The position numbers and the translations under genes are program-made. Positions 21,646 through 33,309 of a DNA stretch of 64,000 nt are shown here, in pieces; the first letter of the stretch is position 1; every line of letters starts with the position of its first letter. The stretch lies in assembly GCA_947396885.1 (NCBI GenBank), contig OX377204.1:20529706-20593705 (forward strand), written 5' to 3'. The DNA comes from Heligmosomoides polygyrus polygyrus. Lineage: Eukaryota; Nematoda; Chromadorea; Rhabditida; Heligmosomidae. Under the pieces are notes generated by a model that was given only the letters and a program-made list of their open reading frames with translations, was not told the origin of the DNA and ran no database searches.

Positions 21646-22831
21646 TTAGGTCGAGTCATAAATTTTGCGGCATTTCTGTTTTTACTGGAATTCAAAGTAA
21701 CCCCGCTGAAGTATTATATTTTGTTTGAAAGCTTGTTTCCTAGCAATCATTTGAAGTTATGATTCGTTAATTTTCCTGGAGTTGTTGAAAAGTTTTACTC
21801 TCTAGAACGATGACCAGTCAAAGTGAAAAGTGCATGTTTTCCTTTTCAATTAGTTGAACTCGGCAGCAACCCAGCCACGGGGTCAAGCACATTCAGGAAG
21901 TCACCGGCAAGTTCACTCATAACCGAATAAATTACTGGAGTTGGTATCTAGAGTTCCTTTCCGCCAGAAGGGCAAAGACAAATCACTCCCGGGAAGACCA
22001 ACCATCTGTAAAAGGACGCTTACGCAAATCCGTTAAGTCGAATCTTCTCAAACCACACTAGGACTGACCGACCTATACACCTCCTAGAGAACTATCGCTC
22101 GTCGGCTGCAGAAGATTGGGAAGCTTCCAAAATCGCCTTCGTCAGTGCCTCATTCTCTGACGGAATCCCAAGTAATCGCTGTGCTTCCGATTGCCGAGTG
22201 CTCCGGCACCGGTTCAGGCGAGGGGCCTGAACCGAGTCTTTACCAGCGGTGAAAAGCGTATGAGCTTCTGACATCAAAACCGGAGCTCCACCGAAAGACG
22301 GTCCTGCTGTGCGTTTGGTGGACGTGTAGTGGTCCATGCACCGGACGCTGCTCCGCGTAGTCAAACCATCCTCGACGCTCGCTTAGATCTTAGATTAGCA
22401 TTAGATCCAGCAAAAATTGGTGAAGAAGGAAGTCGATACGAACCAATCTTTAATATAAATGCAACAGTCAACCGCTTCCGGTACTTTGAACACTGGGAAA
22501 AATCTAGGAACTGGGCTGGACCAACATCAAGCAACCACCATACATCACGGACATTGCGCCGTCTGACTGCCTTCTGCTACGGTCGATGAATCACTTCTTC
22601 CATGGTAAGCGCATCGCCGAAGACGATGAGGTCACGGTGGTGATGCACGACTTCTTCAGGTCAAAATCGACCAAATTCTACAGAGATTTAATCCACTCAG
22701 TGCATTAATAGCGGAAGAAACTCATTGAGAATAACGGCAATTTATTCCTTCAGGTCACTTATTTTTCTTTTGCGGTACAATCTTATTTTTAGTGCAACAA
22801 ATTCTTTTGCAAAACTTATGACTCAACCTAA
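21646..22831 (+). mobile_element. Mariner element, degenerate transposase
   Basis: Terminal inverted repeats TTAGGTCGAGTCATAAATTT (left) and AACTTATGACTCAACCTAA (right); TA on the left side, TG on the right, so the duplication has mutated. On the plus strand the transposase C-terminus reads ITDIAPSDCLLLRSMNHFF, HGKRIAEDDEVTVVMHDFF and RSKSTKFYRDLIH, the usual mariner end. The N-terminal part is badly broken. TIR of the TTAGGTT.. type, as in irritans/cecropia-like mariners. Confidence 0.82.
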
Positions 22832-22910
22832 TGTTATACATAGAATTGCGACTTTCAGCAACGTTGATCCGTCGAAAATTCTATGTATAACATTAGGTTG
22901 AGTCATTCAT
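22817..22910. repeat. Large palindrome made of the mariner end and its inverted copy
   Basis: The right end of the mariner at 21646 plus following sequence (ATGACTCAACCTAATGTTAT, ACATAGAATT) is repeated in inverted form after a spacer of about 30 bp (AATTCTATGTATAACATTAG, GTTGAGTCAT). The arms are about 30 bp and nearly perfect, so a strong hairpin is possible. Confidence 0.85.
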
Positions 22911-23860
22911 TAGGTCAAAAAAGCTATTGAAAAGAAAATTATCTCCAGCGAAACATGCCTGAAGAAGGCAAGGCACTGAATTACTATGGACCTACCCCCA
23001 CAAGTGACTGTTGTTTAAGGCAGATGTGCATTTTCCCCATTTTCAAATCAAACTAGACACTTTTCTAAGAAGGTTTGACGCTCTGAAATCGAACTGATCA
23101 TATTCCAAATTAAAACGAGTTTCTTGCACATCGCACTAGATACGCTTAGAATAATTTTTTATTTAAGGAAAATTTCATATGTCTTTTTTAGTTTTTTAAT
23201 TCAACCGTTCCAATAAATGGATTCATTGTTTGATGTTTTACAACATTTTTAACTTTTTCGAATCTAAGCATGCTCCAGTGTAAAGGAGCAAGAATTTTTA
23301 GGGTACTAAAAGCGGAGATCAAGCCATGCACCCTCCTCGCTCGTTACGATATTCATTTGAGTATAAATGCTAAATTTAGTATAAGTGCTGCTTACCTATA
23401 ACTGCAGGGTGAATATAATAATATGTGTCCGCATATTCTGCAACCAATTTTATTTGGCTATTAACAGTTGTGCAATTCTACATAAACAGAATCTTTCCAG
23501 TCAATGAAATGAAAATCGCGACAAGTGCATGGCGCAATGTCTTCTGGTGGCACTAAAAATGGCTGCGTTTCTGCTGTTTAAAGTAGGCTTTACACCATTA
23601 CTTTCCCTCAAAGTGAGAAATTTATAAAATTTTAAACGGTGTGTTTACTTGATGAGGAAGGCGAATTAAAAATTCTCAGGGAAGTTCGTGTTAAATTTCC
23701 CCTGGATAAAAATTCCTTTCTGGAGAGTCTTTACATAGGTTAACCTGGAAGACACTCATTTTGATTAGCCATTACTTTTAAGCCACAATTTTCCATTGAA
23801 ACCAAATGGAGTTCCTCAGGAAAGAGTACTCTCCCCAATACAAGATTAAATAAATGAATA
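22911..23860. repeat. AT-rich region with a member of a dispersed unclassified repeat
   Basis: No gene. At about 23040-23360 the order CAAATCAAACTAGACACTTT, TCTAAGAAGGTTTGACGCT, ATTTATAAGC-like AT sequence and GATCAAGCCATGCAC is shared, in part, with segments near 42080-42250, 44150-44290, 59830-59945 and 63400-63720. The family is of unknown class. Confidence 0.45.
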
Positions 23861-23869
23861 AATAAATAG

Positions 23870-24735
23870 ATCTTGTTCCTGCTTCACACATTTGAACTTC
23901 CAAACTGTCTCACTAACTTAGTGGCAATATGTGAAATGTATGCAGGTGATATTAAGATCTACAAAAGGATTGACAACGGTGCAGATCCAATTCTCTCCAG
24001 CTAGCGATCGACTTCATTTGTCGCTGGGCAGAAATTTGGGAATATCTTCTCACATATGAGAAAACACATTTTCTGATGATCGGTGCTAAAAACCGAACCC
24101 AAACTCCAGAATTCCGAATTAACGGTCAGGTTTTAACTATAACTGATGAAGTGTGAGATCTCGGCTATATAGTAAGAAATGACCTGTGTTTTTCCAAGCA
24201 TTACAGTCTTTTAGTCAAGCTCATGATGAGGTGATTCTCAGTAGCTTATAGTTCTGTACCAAACGGTACTCAACGAGCTTCACTGCTTGGTCTTTCTTCG
24301 CTGAAGAATAGAAGAAAAATCGCTGATTTTGTCATGTTATACAAAATTGTTGCAAATGAGGTTCCATTGACACAAATAAATTCCTTGACGGGATGCTGAC
24401 AAGATCCGCTAGAGGGAAGCTGAAACTCCGAGGCGCAGTTGCTAAATCGCGTATCAGATCAGATTGCTTAACCTATCCTATTCTCAAGCAATTCAACCAG
24501 CTACTGGGAAAGTACGAAGGTTTAGAGAGCCTCTCCGTTCAAGCCTGCAGAAAGTTTGTCAAAGGTTGAATAACAAGCAGTGCAAGAAATGTTCCCTGTA
24601 ATTTACTGTATAGCTCGCTAGTGTTCAAGTGGTCTTCTATGTGTATTCTTTTCGTTGATGTTTTCCTACACTTTTCAGGATAGACAGTTGCCCGTGTCTG
24701 CTATGCCCTGAATAAATAAAAATTAAAAACTAAAC
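23870..24735 (+). mobile_element. LINE fragment: reverse transcriptase C-terminal part, many lesions
   Basis: In broken frames: EMYAGDIKIYKRID (a YADD box as YAGD), LTYEKTHFLMIGAKN, PEFRINGQVLTITDEV, DLGYIVRNDLCFSKHYS and LLGLSSLKNRRKIADFVMLY. Stops and frameshifts throughout. The 3' end is AT-rich (CCCTGAATAAATAAAAATT). Confidence 0.75.
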
Positions 24736-24764
24736 AAATAAAAAATTTGAATAGTGTGTTCACA

Positions 24765-24970
24765 CCTAATGGTGCAGGTGAATTTCAAAAGTTTCAAAGA
24801 AACTTTTGAAATTCATCTTGAGAAAAATTTATCTTAACCTTTTCATAGAGCCTTCGCTTTAATGTGAAAAACGTTCATTTTGAATTGGAAGAGTGTTCGG
24901 TTTGATTTCTGGGCGTTATTAAGGCTTACCGGAGTGTCCAATATGATTTTAAAAGTACCCAATTTAATAT
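24765..24970. repeat. Hairpin and dispersed-repeat fragment
   Basis: A near-perfect hairpin (GAATTTCAAAAGTTTC and GAAACTTTTGAAATTC) is followed by sequence of the dispersed family (GTGAAAAACGTTCATTTTGA, GAGTGTCCAATATGATTTT). Possibly one end of a MITE. Confidence 0.5.
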
Positions 24971-25338
24971 GAAGTTGGTATAAACTGTACATTGCGTACA
25001 AATCGAATATGCGGAGAAACCCACAAGGTTTGATTAATACCCTCGAGGTGAGGTGCCGCAGCGAACATACACGCTGGGTAGGAACAACTCTTCTGGAATT
25101 TTCTTGGCGTACGCTTAACAGCAGCGGCACAAACGTATAACGTATGGCGCATTCCAAACGATCGTAATTCCCTATACATTTGCGTACTATTGACGCACTA
25201 ATGGACTGCCGGCAGTGAATTCTATTCCATATCGCAAAGGTGTGCATCATATGCTGCCCACATCGCGACTGACGACCATACATCCCATTTTCAGACAAGG
25301 AAGGAGAAAAGATATTCATTTTATTTGTTTCAAAAAAA

Positions 25339-26804
25339 CTAACAAAGGAAGGGTCTGAATGTGTCTGAACGGGGAGCGAGTCATATAGAGAGAATTCTCA
25401 CCCCTCAACTAGTTTGAAAGTGTGCTTATTTTTTGTGAAGTCGCTAAAAGCAAGGAGAAGGGGTCACAATGGGATACGGCGCTGCACGCGTTTGGGAGTC
25501 TTGTACGCCCACGATGCATCTGCAGCCAGTGACTCGGAGCGCAGATGGGTAGAGGATTGACTCATGCGAGAGATCAGGGGTACGGTTCCTCCATGCTGCT
25601 ACATTTTTGCATTTCAACTGATTGGTTGAGATTTGGGGGATTCTGACGTCTATACCATTTTCAGACGGTTTCTGCGCACTTTTCCAGCTGTACGCTGTGG
25701 TATTCAACATGGTGATAAATGTTCAGCACCAGTGATACACAGGTACAAAGTGCCTGTGTAGTGAACCGCGGTGTTTTGCTCCATGGTTATGAGCACGCAA
25801 CGAAATCCAATTGAAGACGTACACCTTCCTCCGAATCAAGAGCTCCACCCGAAAACGTTATCATATGCCCACTGCTTGCTTGCCTCTCCACGTCCATCAG
25901 TTCATATTGCGGATCCCAATCATCCTCTTCTTCTTCCACCACTTCCAGCTGTTCGTCTTCGTCAACTTCAAGATGACGTGCTTCGAAGTCCTTGACTATG
26001 CTGGCCATCCGTTCGGCCAGCTTGATTTCTTCCCTCGAAGATTCCTTGTCTAAACGTGGGCCACACTTCAGCGTGAGCGGGTGGATCACCACTCGACCGT
26101 CGGCGGACATTGTTGGTGTTAGGTTCTAGAAAACCTTCAGCAGACCTCTGGTTTCCAGGTGACAGGCAGAAATGAGGGAAAGAGTGTACCGATGCCGTTT
26201 GGCTTAATTTGCGGGATCCGCACACCTCGTTTCTCATCTGAACCACCTCCCACGTCACAACGTGGTCTCCTTTGAAAATCCAAGCAGGATGGCTTTTCCC
26301 GAGGCCTTTGGTCCATGTAGGAAACAGACTATGAGGAGCCTGTAGCCTTTATTCGCTACCGTAAGGTGTCCAGTGGTGCTTCATGCACTTTGTACCTGTG
26401 TATCACTGGTGCTGAACATTTATCACCATGTTGAATACCACAACGTACCGCTGGAAAATGCGCAGAAAATGCCTGAAAATGGCACAGACGTCAGAACCCC
26501 CCAAATCTCTACCAATCAGTTGAAATACAAAAGTGCAACAACGCAGAGGAACCAAACAACTGACCTCTCTCGCATGAGTCAATCCTCTACCCAACTGCGC
26601 TACGAGCTACTGGATGCAGAAGCATCGCGGCCGTACAAGACCTCCAGACGCATGCTGCGCCGTATCCCATTGTGACCCCTACTCCTTGGGTTTACCGACT
26701 TGGCAAAAAATAAGCACATTTTCAAACCGATTGAGGGATACGGATTCTCCCTATATGACTCGCTCCCCCCGTTCAGACATACGCTTCAGATCCTTCCCTT
26801 GTAA
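25339..26804. mobile_element. Composite element with about 400-bp inverted arms
   Basis: Left arm about 25339-25765 and right arm about 26365-26804 are inverted copies: outer end CTAACAAAGGAAGGGTCTGA against TCAGATCCTTCCCTTGTAAG, inner end CACCAGTGATACACAGGTAC against GTACCTGTGTATCACTGGTG. Each arm contains a tRNA-like stretch (AGCGCAGATGGGTAGAGGAT with TACGGTTCCTC). The centre carries a 107-codon minus-strand ORF (separate entry). Other partial copies of the ends: 16715, 17519-18024, 49170-49215. Confidence 0.8.
25787..26110 (-). CDS. ORF inside the composite element, possible start of a transposase
   Basis: 107 codons, starting MSADGRVVIHPLTLKCGPRL, then a helical stretch (REEIKLAERMASIVKDFEAR) and a very acidic one (VDEDEQLEVVEEEEDDW). 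The composition is protein-like and the frame is continuous between the two inverted arms, so it is likely the start of the element's own protein. A transposase of the pogo/Tigger type is a guess from general appearance only; no catalytic residues are visible. Confidence 0.4.
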   Translation of the reverse strand: MSADGRVVIHPLTLKCGPRLDKESSREEIKLAERMASIVKDFEARHLEVDEDEQLEVVEEEEDDWDPQYELMDVERQASSGHMITFSGGALDSEEGVRLQLDFVACS

Positions 26805-26934
26805 GACCACCTCCTGCGCCTTTTTTTTTGCAAAGGTGGAGATAAACTGCCCGTAGTTTGCTTAGATTTCTTTTACAGAAAGAACTTCAATTTGTTTACT
26901 GTTAGAGGGTTATCAAGGCATCCCTAAAGGCTTC

Positions 26935-27310
26935 CGCACTTTTTTGTGGCTACGGAGAAGGCCCGCACTTAAGCATAGGGTAGGGACGCAGGGTTTGTCG
27001 CCTGGCGGTGCCGTGCCGCGCCAGCACACTTTTGCGGCACGAATTTGTGTGGCGTCGGCGCCGACGCAAGTGCGGCAGCGTTCTGCTTGCCCTCTAGCCG
27101 ATGGCGCTAGGGATCAGCTAGAGGGTAGAGCGCACACAGAAGGCGGGAGAGCGACGAGCAGCAGTAGGACTCGACTAGAAAGAGTACAGTGCCTCTGCCG
27201 CAAGACCCGAGTGTGCGTGAGCAGCGCGCTTCACGAGTTTTGCCGCCCACCGCCCGCCGCTTTGCAGGAAAACTGTGCGAAGGCCTTTGGGAAGGGCCCT
27301 TCACTCATGA
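26935..27310. repeat. GC-rich island related to a foldback MITE
   Basis: Strongly GC-rich compared with its surroundings. The segment TAAGCATAGGGTAGGGACGC, then GTCGCCTGGCGGTGCCG matches the centre of the MITE at 35171-35568. An inverted pair CATGACATGG / ACATGTCATA follows at 27307-27331. It is most likely a diverged, truncated relative of that family and not a CpG island or gene. Confidence 0.5.
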
Positions 27311-27431
27311 CATGGAAACATGTCATATCACCTTCACTAGGGCGTGTCGCTGCTATTTGCTAAAGGGGATCAGCAATATCCCAAGAAATATTCCTTCTTA
27401 GCAAGAGCCTGTGTAAGCCTTTTTTGGGTTC

Positions 27432-27500
27432 ACGTCGCGAATGCGGGCAGCACTGGTAGGTGGAAGCGCGCCAGCAGCTATAACTGATCAGGACACCGAC
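27432..27500. repeat. MITE end sequence (GTCGCGAATG family)
   Basis: GTCGCGAATGCGGGCAGCAC, TGGTAGGTGGAAGCGCGCCA is shared with 50944-51093 and with 57537-57590. Only one end is recognisable here. Confidence 0.5.
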
Positions 27501-27649
27501 CGAACATGCGTTAACAAATAAAGGCCTCATCGTGCACGCCTTGATAGACCCATTCGGGGCGGCCTGAATGGGTTGGATGTCCCGCCTTCCCCGTGCTATC
27601 CAGAGTGGCGACTAGAAATTATACTGTTGGCTTCTATCTATCTTCGCGC

Positions 27650-27955
27650 GTGGTAGCGCAACCGGATGATGCGCCGGCTGACATGTGCACTCCGATTTGA
27701 TTCACGTTAGGGTGGTTTCTGCCTAGGTAATCCAAGCGTTCCGTCCCTCCGGAGTCGGTCAATCGGTACCAGACTTGTCTGGGAAAGATAAAACACTGCC
27801 CTCTACATCAAGTGGCCACCGTTGGTCATTGTATAGGCCAAACACAGATTCAAATTTCCTCCACGATCTATCCCCTAGAAGTATAATAGAATGCGTGGCG
27901 CATCCCAAAGGCGATTCACTAACGCCGTCCTTTGTACATTGCACTCTATCCTTTA
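27650..27955 (+). mobile_element. SINE-A copy, diverged
   Basis: Plus orientation: TGGTAGCGCAACCGGATGAT (A box), CCTCCGGAGTCGGTCAATCG, CCAGACTTGTCTGGGAAAGA, GGCCACCGTTGGTCATTGTA, GAATGCGTGGCGCATCCCAA. The head is eroded. Confidence 0.8.
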
Positions 27956-28533
27956 AATACTACAAAAATTCCACTCCCCTACGGCCGTACTCTCCATCTC
28001 CCAGCCGCGATTAGTGGTACCCGGAAGTAGGACCTAACAATCTCCTTTTGACCGGTGATCCAGTGACCCAGTCCTTGACCTCGAAAACTTGCGCTCCCAC
28101 ATCACGTGTCCGTGGACGCGCTGCGTACTTCTGCGCCTACCGTAGCAGCCTGATGACAATGCCTCGCGTCATCTGTTTGTCCGACTTGTTTACGCAGTGC
28201 CAGAATATTCCGTAAATGTCATTCCTTCGCTTGTCTGCCTCAGAAGGGCTTTTGAGGAGTGACCTATTCTATAGGATTTCCAAAAGCTCCTCATTCTGGT
28301 CCTTAGATCCCTCCACAATATTTTTTAGAGTGAATCTCTGTTGTTTATCGACACCTTTGGTCGCAATTTGTCAGTGCCTTCCCTGCCGTAATGAGTCCTT
28401 CAGGCATTGCTTCACGACCGCCACTGGAAATCGCGAATCGTGTAGTCGTTGGCCTCTCAGACGTTGAATTCATCGTTTCTCGTTTTCCAAAGTCTTTTAG
28501 TCATCTGGTAACTAATCTAACAAAGAAAACACC
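27956..28533. other. Unassigned intergenic sequence
   Basis: No gene or element recognised. An 83-codon frame at 28216-28467 has no supporting motif. Confidence 0.3.
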
Positions 28534-28690
28534 ATGGTAAGCGTATTCTGGCCATTCTGCGCCGTATGCTGTAGTAAAACCACTTGTTTAAAGAGCGACA
28601 GTGAAGACGATGTGTCTGTGTCTGGATCGGAAGTTGAAGACGACGAACTTGGCGTCGAAATTGGTGACGACGATGTGCCCGTCAGTGACG
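28534..28690 (+). CDS. Possible orphan first exon, acidic low-complexity protein
   Basis: An ATG opens 52 codons that end in a good donor (GACG, then GTAAGT) in phase 1. The first 20 residues are Cys-rich and hydrophobic (FWPFCAVCC); the rest is strongly acidic with Ser (SEDDVSVSGSEVEDDELG). The reading frame stays open only 16 codons past the donor. No matching downstream exon was recognised, and the ATG is itself directly followed by GTAAGC, so an upstream exon ending there is another reading. No family recognised. Confidence 0.25.
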
Positions 28691-29081
28691 GTAAGTCCTG
28701 TTCTCCCCTTCTTGTGCTTTTAAGTTTCAGCTTTCAGTTAACTTAACCGCTATCTTCGCCACTGATAAACTCCGGCGAAACTTTCGCTTTGAAGTCTCTA
28801 CACATAGAACGGAACCGTTATTTTTCTGGAGCGATGTTAGAAATTCAGTGCGTTGAGTCATCCGAGTAGATTTCCTTAGATAAATTTGCCAGCTTTAAGC
28901 AATTCAAACGAGAATCCTTAAGGTCAGGCGTGGGGACATACACAGCATTACTTTAAATTTTTTGTTTGCAGCTATTATTAAAAAATATAGTATAAATAAG
29001 ATCTTTAGCCTACGTGTTCTCGCGCATCGTAGAAAAAATATGATTTAGTCATGATTTATAAGTTGATAAATCGTATGGTGC

Positions 29082-29378
29082 TCCCAGGGGCACGTGTAGC
29101 GCAGTCGGAGGAGGCGCCGACGGTCGCGTGCAGTCGATACCAGGTTCCTGGTTCGGATTTTCCGCCCAGGCCAACCAAGCCTTCCATCCCTCCGGGGTCG
29201 GTGAATTGGTACCAGACGTGTCTGGAAAGGAGAAAGCGCTGACTTGTTCATCGATTGGCCACCGCAAGTCATTGCATGGCCAAAAACGCATTCATATCGC
29301 CTCCACGACATCCCGTAAAAGTAGAATGCGCTGGCGCATCCCAAAAGGGATTGAGTAACGCCGTCCTTTATCCTTTAT
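29082..29378 (+). mobile_element. SINE-A copy with 8-bp target-site duplication
   Basis: Well-preserved plus copy. CACGTGTAGCGCAGTCGGAG (A box), TCCTGGTTCGGATTTTCC (B box), full body, tail GTCCTTTATCCTTTAT. Flanked by TATGGTGC at 29074-29081 and 29379-29386. Confidence 0.88.
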
Positions 29379-29386
29379 TATGGTGC

Positions 29387-30301
29387 GCCTTCCTCCTTAT
29401 GAGATCTATTCGTTCTCTCCTAATAAAAGCGATTGCCAGTGGAAAATCTATATTCTTAGAGCAAAAAACCATTAAAGATCTCCAATTTTCACTAGCTGAG
29501 CAGGGGTTGAAGGTGTTCGATCCCTTGCCTTCCAGTATTTAGAGTTTCCAGACCTTATGCAACCACACAATTCCATAGTAAACCATCGGAGCCCATAACT
29601 CGCATGGTTACTTGAAGGGTGGAGAATCTTGTAGCAGTGTTCATTTTAGTCGTTCAAACATATGTCTGAGACTGGTTAGAAGGAGGTCCTCCCTTGTTGA
29701 TCTTCGCACCGGCGATCCTCGAACCAGAGCTAATAGTCGTGGCTCCACTTTTGGCTCGGTCTCCATATTTCGTCCACTTTGGAGATGGAATAAGGGAAAT
29801 GCACGAGCTTGCAATTGATGAGACCCTATAAAGAGACCACTGTTACTAGCGGTGCATTATTCTTAGGACTTTACATAGTAGCCTGAGGACAGTTACAGCT
29901 GCACTCCCGGCAAGCAGCTTTCGATTAGGTATAGTATGCTTTCTGAGCTAAGACGTCAGCCATTACACAGGCACTTCAGGATGACCTTCATCAGCCCAGT
30001 CTCCCTCAAATGTGCTATCGTTACAGACATTTATTACAACTCATAGGGGAAGGGGGGTCATAGCTGCTTGATTAATTGTAAATGAGAAAAGCCGCATAAG
30101 TGTAATAGCTTTTAATTATAAAGGAAATGAAGAGGAAATCAAGTGGTTTTCTTTTCGCATGTGCCCTTACACGTATACCAGACGTACTTATGTTAGGTAT
30201 TCCTCCCCTTTGCTCCTTACTTGGAAAAAGAGGGAATATGGAGTTACATCAAACTAACCTCAGCTCTTGTTGATATTGGATGTCGACGAACAGCAAATAA
30301 A
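29387..30301. other. Unassigned intergenic sequence
   Basis: No gene. Around 29620-29680 a weak echo of the inverted-repeat family end (GGGTGGAGAATCTTG.. GTTCAAACATATGTCTGAGA). Confidence 0.35.
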
Positions 30302-30582
30302 CATGCGCAGTCGGAAGAGCTGCCAGTTATCGCGTGCATCCGATTCAAAGCTCTTGGGTCGGTTTTCCCAGCCAGGTATTCCATTACTCAGGGATCATTG
30401 AATTAGTAACAGACTCATCTGGAAAGATCAAGGCACTAACTTGTAAATCGGTTGCCCGTCGCTAGTCACTGTGTAGGCCAAATACTCATTCATATTTCCT
30501 CCGCGTCGTCCTGTAAGGGCAGAATTCGTGGCCTATTCCGAAAGGGAGCGAATAACGCCGTCGTTTATCATTTATCATCAAC
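30302..30582 (+). mobile_element. SINE-A copy, diverged
   Basis: Plus orientation: ATGCGCAGTCGGAAGAGCTG, TGGGTCGGTTTTCCCAGCCA, ACAGACTCATCTGGAAAGAT, TAGGCCAAATACTCATTCAT and a tail GTTTATCATTTATCAT. Confidence 0.75.
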
Positions 30583-33309
30583 ATCGATGAATTGTGAGAA
30601 GCGCAACATACACCCGGTTGAAAGTTATGTGAAGCTGTACAGTGAGAGAATATCATTCAAATTTTATTCTGAGTAAATACGCTAAAAAACTGACCAAGAC
30701 CAAACAAAATAATCAAAACACTATGAAGGTGGTGGATGATAAAGAAAAGTGATTACACCTTTCATATTCATATTCATTCTGCGAATTACATTTTACGACA
30801 GATGATGACGAGGTATCGCGCATCCCGAAAAGGATTGTACTTGTGAAACTTGTTTCTCTTGTGAAAGCAAATCCACGCAATATAAGGAGTCTATCTTCAT
30901 CCTTTTAACATATCGACATTTCAGTATTTACGCGCGCACTGACATCATTAATGTTTTGATTTTGATGACCAAGAAATCTTCCCACCTGGGCAGCTGTGAA
31001 AGTGCTGTAGTAGCTGTTATTCAGATTTCCTTTCTGGCGACCTTTTTCGCTACTGTTTTACATAATGTCTTGGCTGATTGTGGAGGGTCTGTTTCAGGAA
31101 ATACAAAATGTTGCCCCACAGGAGAGTCGAGCCACAACCCACCACGTCCTCCCGCCCCAGTGCTGTCTCCACTGTGTCACCACTGCTAATTGAGCTCGCT
31201 TTCTAGTGATTGCTCGACTCTGCGCGACAGAGAGCTAACCCCGCCAACGGTCAAATTTCCGTCGGCCCTAACTCTGCGTAAAATTCTGCTCGGGTCAAGA
31301 TACCTGCATTATGTTGTTTCACAGAAAGAGCTGATTCCCCGCATACGCAACACTTGGGCCGTTCTGACCTATTCAGATTTCCTTTGTAGTCAAGACTAAT
31401 CTCGTTTGTAGTCAGTTTGCACATCGTAGCAAGACCCGCAAGACTCTGGCCGGGCGGACCACGCTAGGCTAGCCGGCTTCGCCGGCGTCGTGTGTGGTGA
31501 GCCATGTGGGGTCAGATGGAAGATGGATTCAATTTCTCTAGTAGCAGCAACCCTGGTAGTGGGGTAGTGGTAAAAGTATGGCGGTAAAAATAGTGGAAGG
31601 TTGCACCACACAGGAGAGCTGGGAAGGAACACTGAGGTATGATCACTAGACACGTATTGGGAAGAGACCTCTTTCGAAATCACCCTACGTCAGGCAGTCG
31701 ATGGTAAACAACATTGATGGACAACTGTCTAGCGTCTTCGTTTGGACAACTGGCAACCGCACCGCAAACTTGGGTGATTAAACCGGCAAGCTAGCCAGTG
31801 TACGAATTGTGGGTGGCTAACATCGGACAAAAAACCCTTCCTCTTTTATATATGTGGGGATGGGGGGATTCTGAAACGGAATAAACGATATGCTACTTTA
31901 AATAGAGACTAGAAGCTGCTCATGATATTACCAAAAAGCTTTACTCAAAGTAAGAGACATGCTATCGTCTTCTTCATGAAGGGTCAGATTGAGGTCAAAA
32001 GGTGCTGCTTACTTCGCGACTATTAATCGACCGTACTGCTGGTCTTCCTTATCGCTGCACTACAAAGATCCGCGGGAATTATAATGAATTGAATGAAGAT
32101 ATTGTTCCGTTATCTAGTGACGTAATGGTTGCTAGGCGAGTTGTCAGCATTGGTGAAACTATAATTATGCAAATTGTGAGATAATGTGGTGGGACTGTTT
32201 AGCTTCGTTCGATTTCATTGTGCTGATAATTTAGTAGTGTAGTACAAAGCAAGAAATTCTGTGTACAGTTCATCGCGAATTTAAGCATTAAGGAAAGTTT
32301 CTATCAAACAAGGAAGCCAGAAGTTTTATTATGGTATATCTCATCAGCTTGAAAATTTCTGTACACCCTTCCTATTCAGTTATGAGCCATCTGTGCACTG
32401 AATAGTAACGATCATATTGTGGCGAGCATTGCTATCCAATCCGCGAATTCTATTTATTCATTTTATTTATTGTACCACATGATCTACGAATCTTATGTAT
32501 GAGTTTTCCGAGCCAAATTCCGGCGGCGTTTTGTTCTACGACACTTTTGAAAAGGTGATCCAACAACGACAGCCTGCAGGCGGAAGAAGCATCCCCGTGT
32601 AGTTTTAATTTGGCGCGGAGAACAGTACTTTTTGCGTGAGTTTAAGGCCTAACGACGAGTCGAAACTTCGTTATGGAACCGATGACATCGCGTGCTGTGC
32701 AGCGATTAATTGCCGAGTTCCCGTGGTATACTTAACTGCTGGTTTACTGCGGTCCCGCCTGTCTATTCCTTCTGTCTATTGCCACTCATAACAGTCTTCT
32801 GGACGTTTCCCTCAGCTACCGTTTTACACCTAATTCGACGTTTTAAGGCGAAATGGGTACTTGTGAAATCAGTTGGACATCTTTCATTCAGAACGAAGCT
32901 CTTTTAAATTAAACTATTATAGATACATTCCAAGAAGTTGGAAATGAATTTTGTTTAGAAATCTACCGCTTTCTTTGAAACTTTGCTATTCTCTTGTTTC
33001 AAAGAATTAGTGTTTGAAATTTTATAAAATATTGCTCTTTTAGCTGTAGAGATTTAGGCGTGTTTTGAAGTGTTGATGTTTCTGTAGATGCGACACTGAG
33101 GAGTAGAAATCGAGCGCATACAATGGCCGCAACAGCCAAGGCGCCATCTTTCCGGGCTTTGTAAATGAGGTCTCGACTAATTTTTTTTTTTGGCCGGAAG
33201 GCTGCTGAAGTGTAGTTCAAGGTAAGCTTAAGTGAGTTGTTATGGTCAAAAAAATAAAAACGATATGAAATTCCAACCGCATTCCCTTTTGGGTCAGATC
33301 AAGCAAATA
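30583..33309. other. Long unassigned intergenic region
   Basis: 2.7 kb with no gene or element that can be supported. A fragment with GCGCATCCCGAAAAGGATT at about 30815 is probably a SINE-A tail remnant. Several short frames (30956-31189, 31396-31683, 32999-33220) lack motifs or coherent splice signals. Confidence 0.35.
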
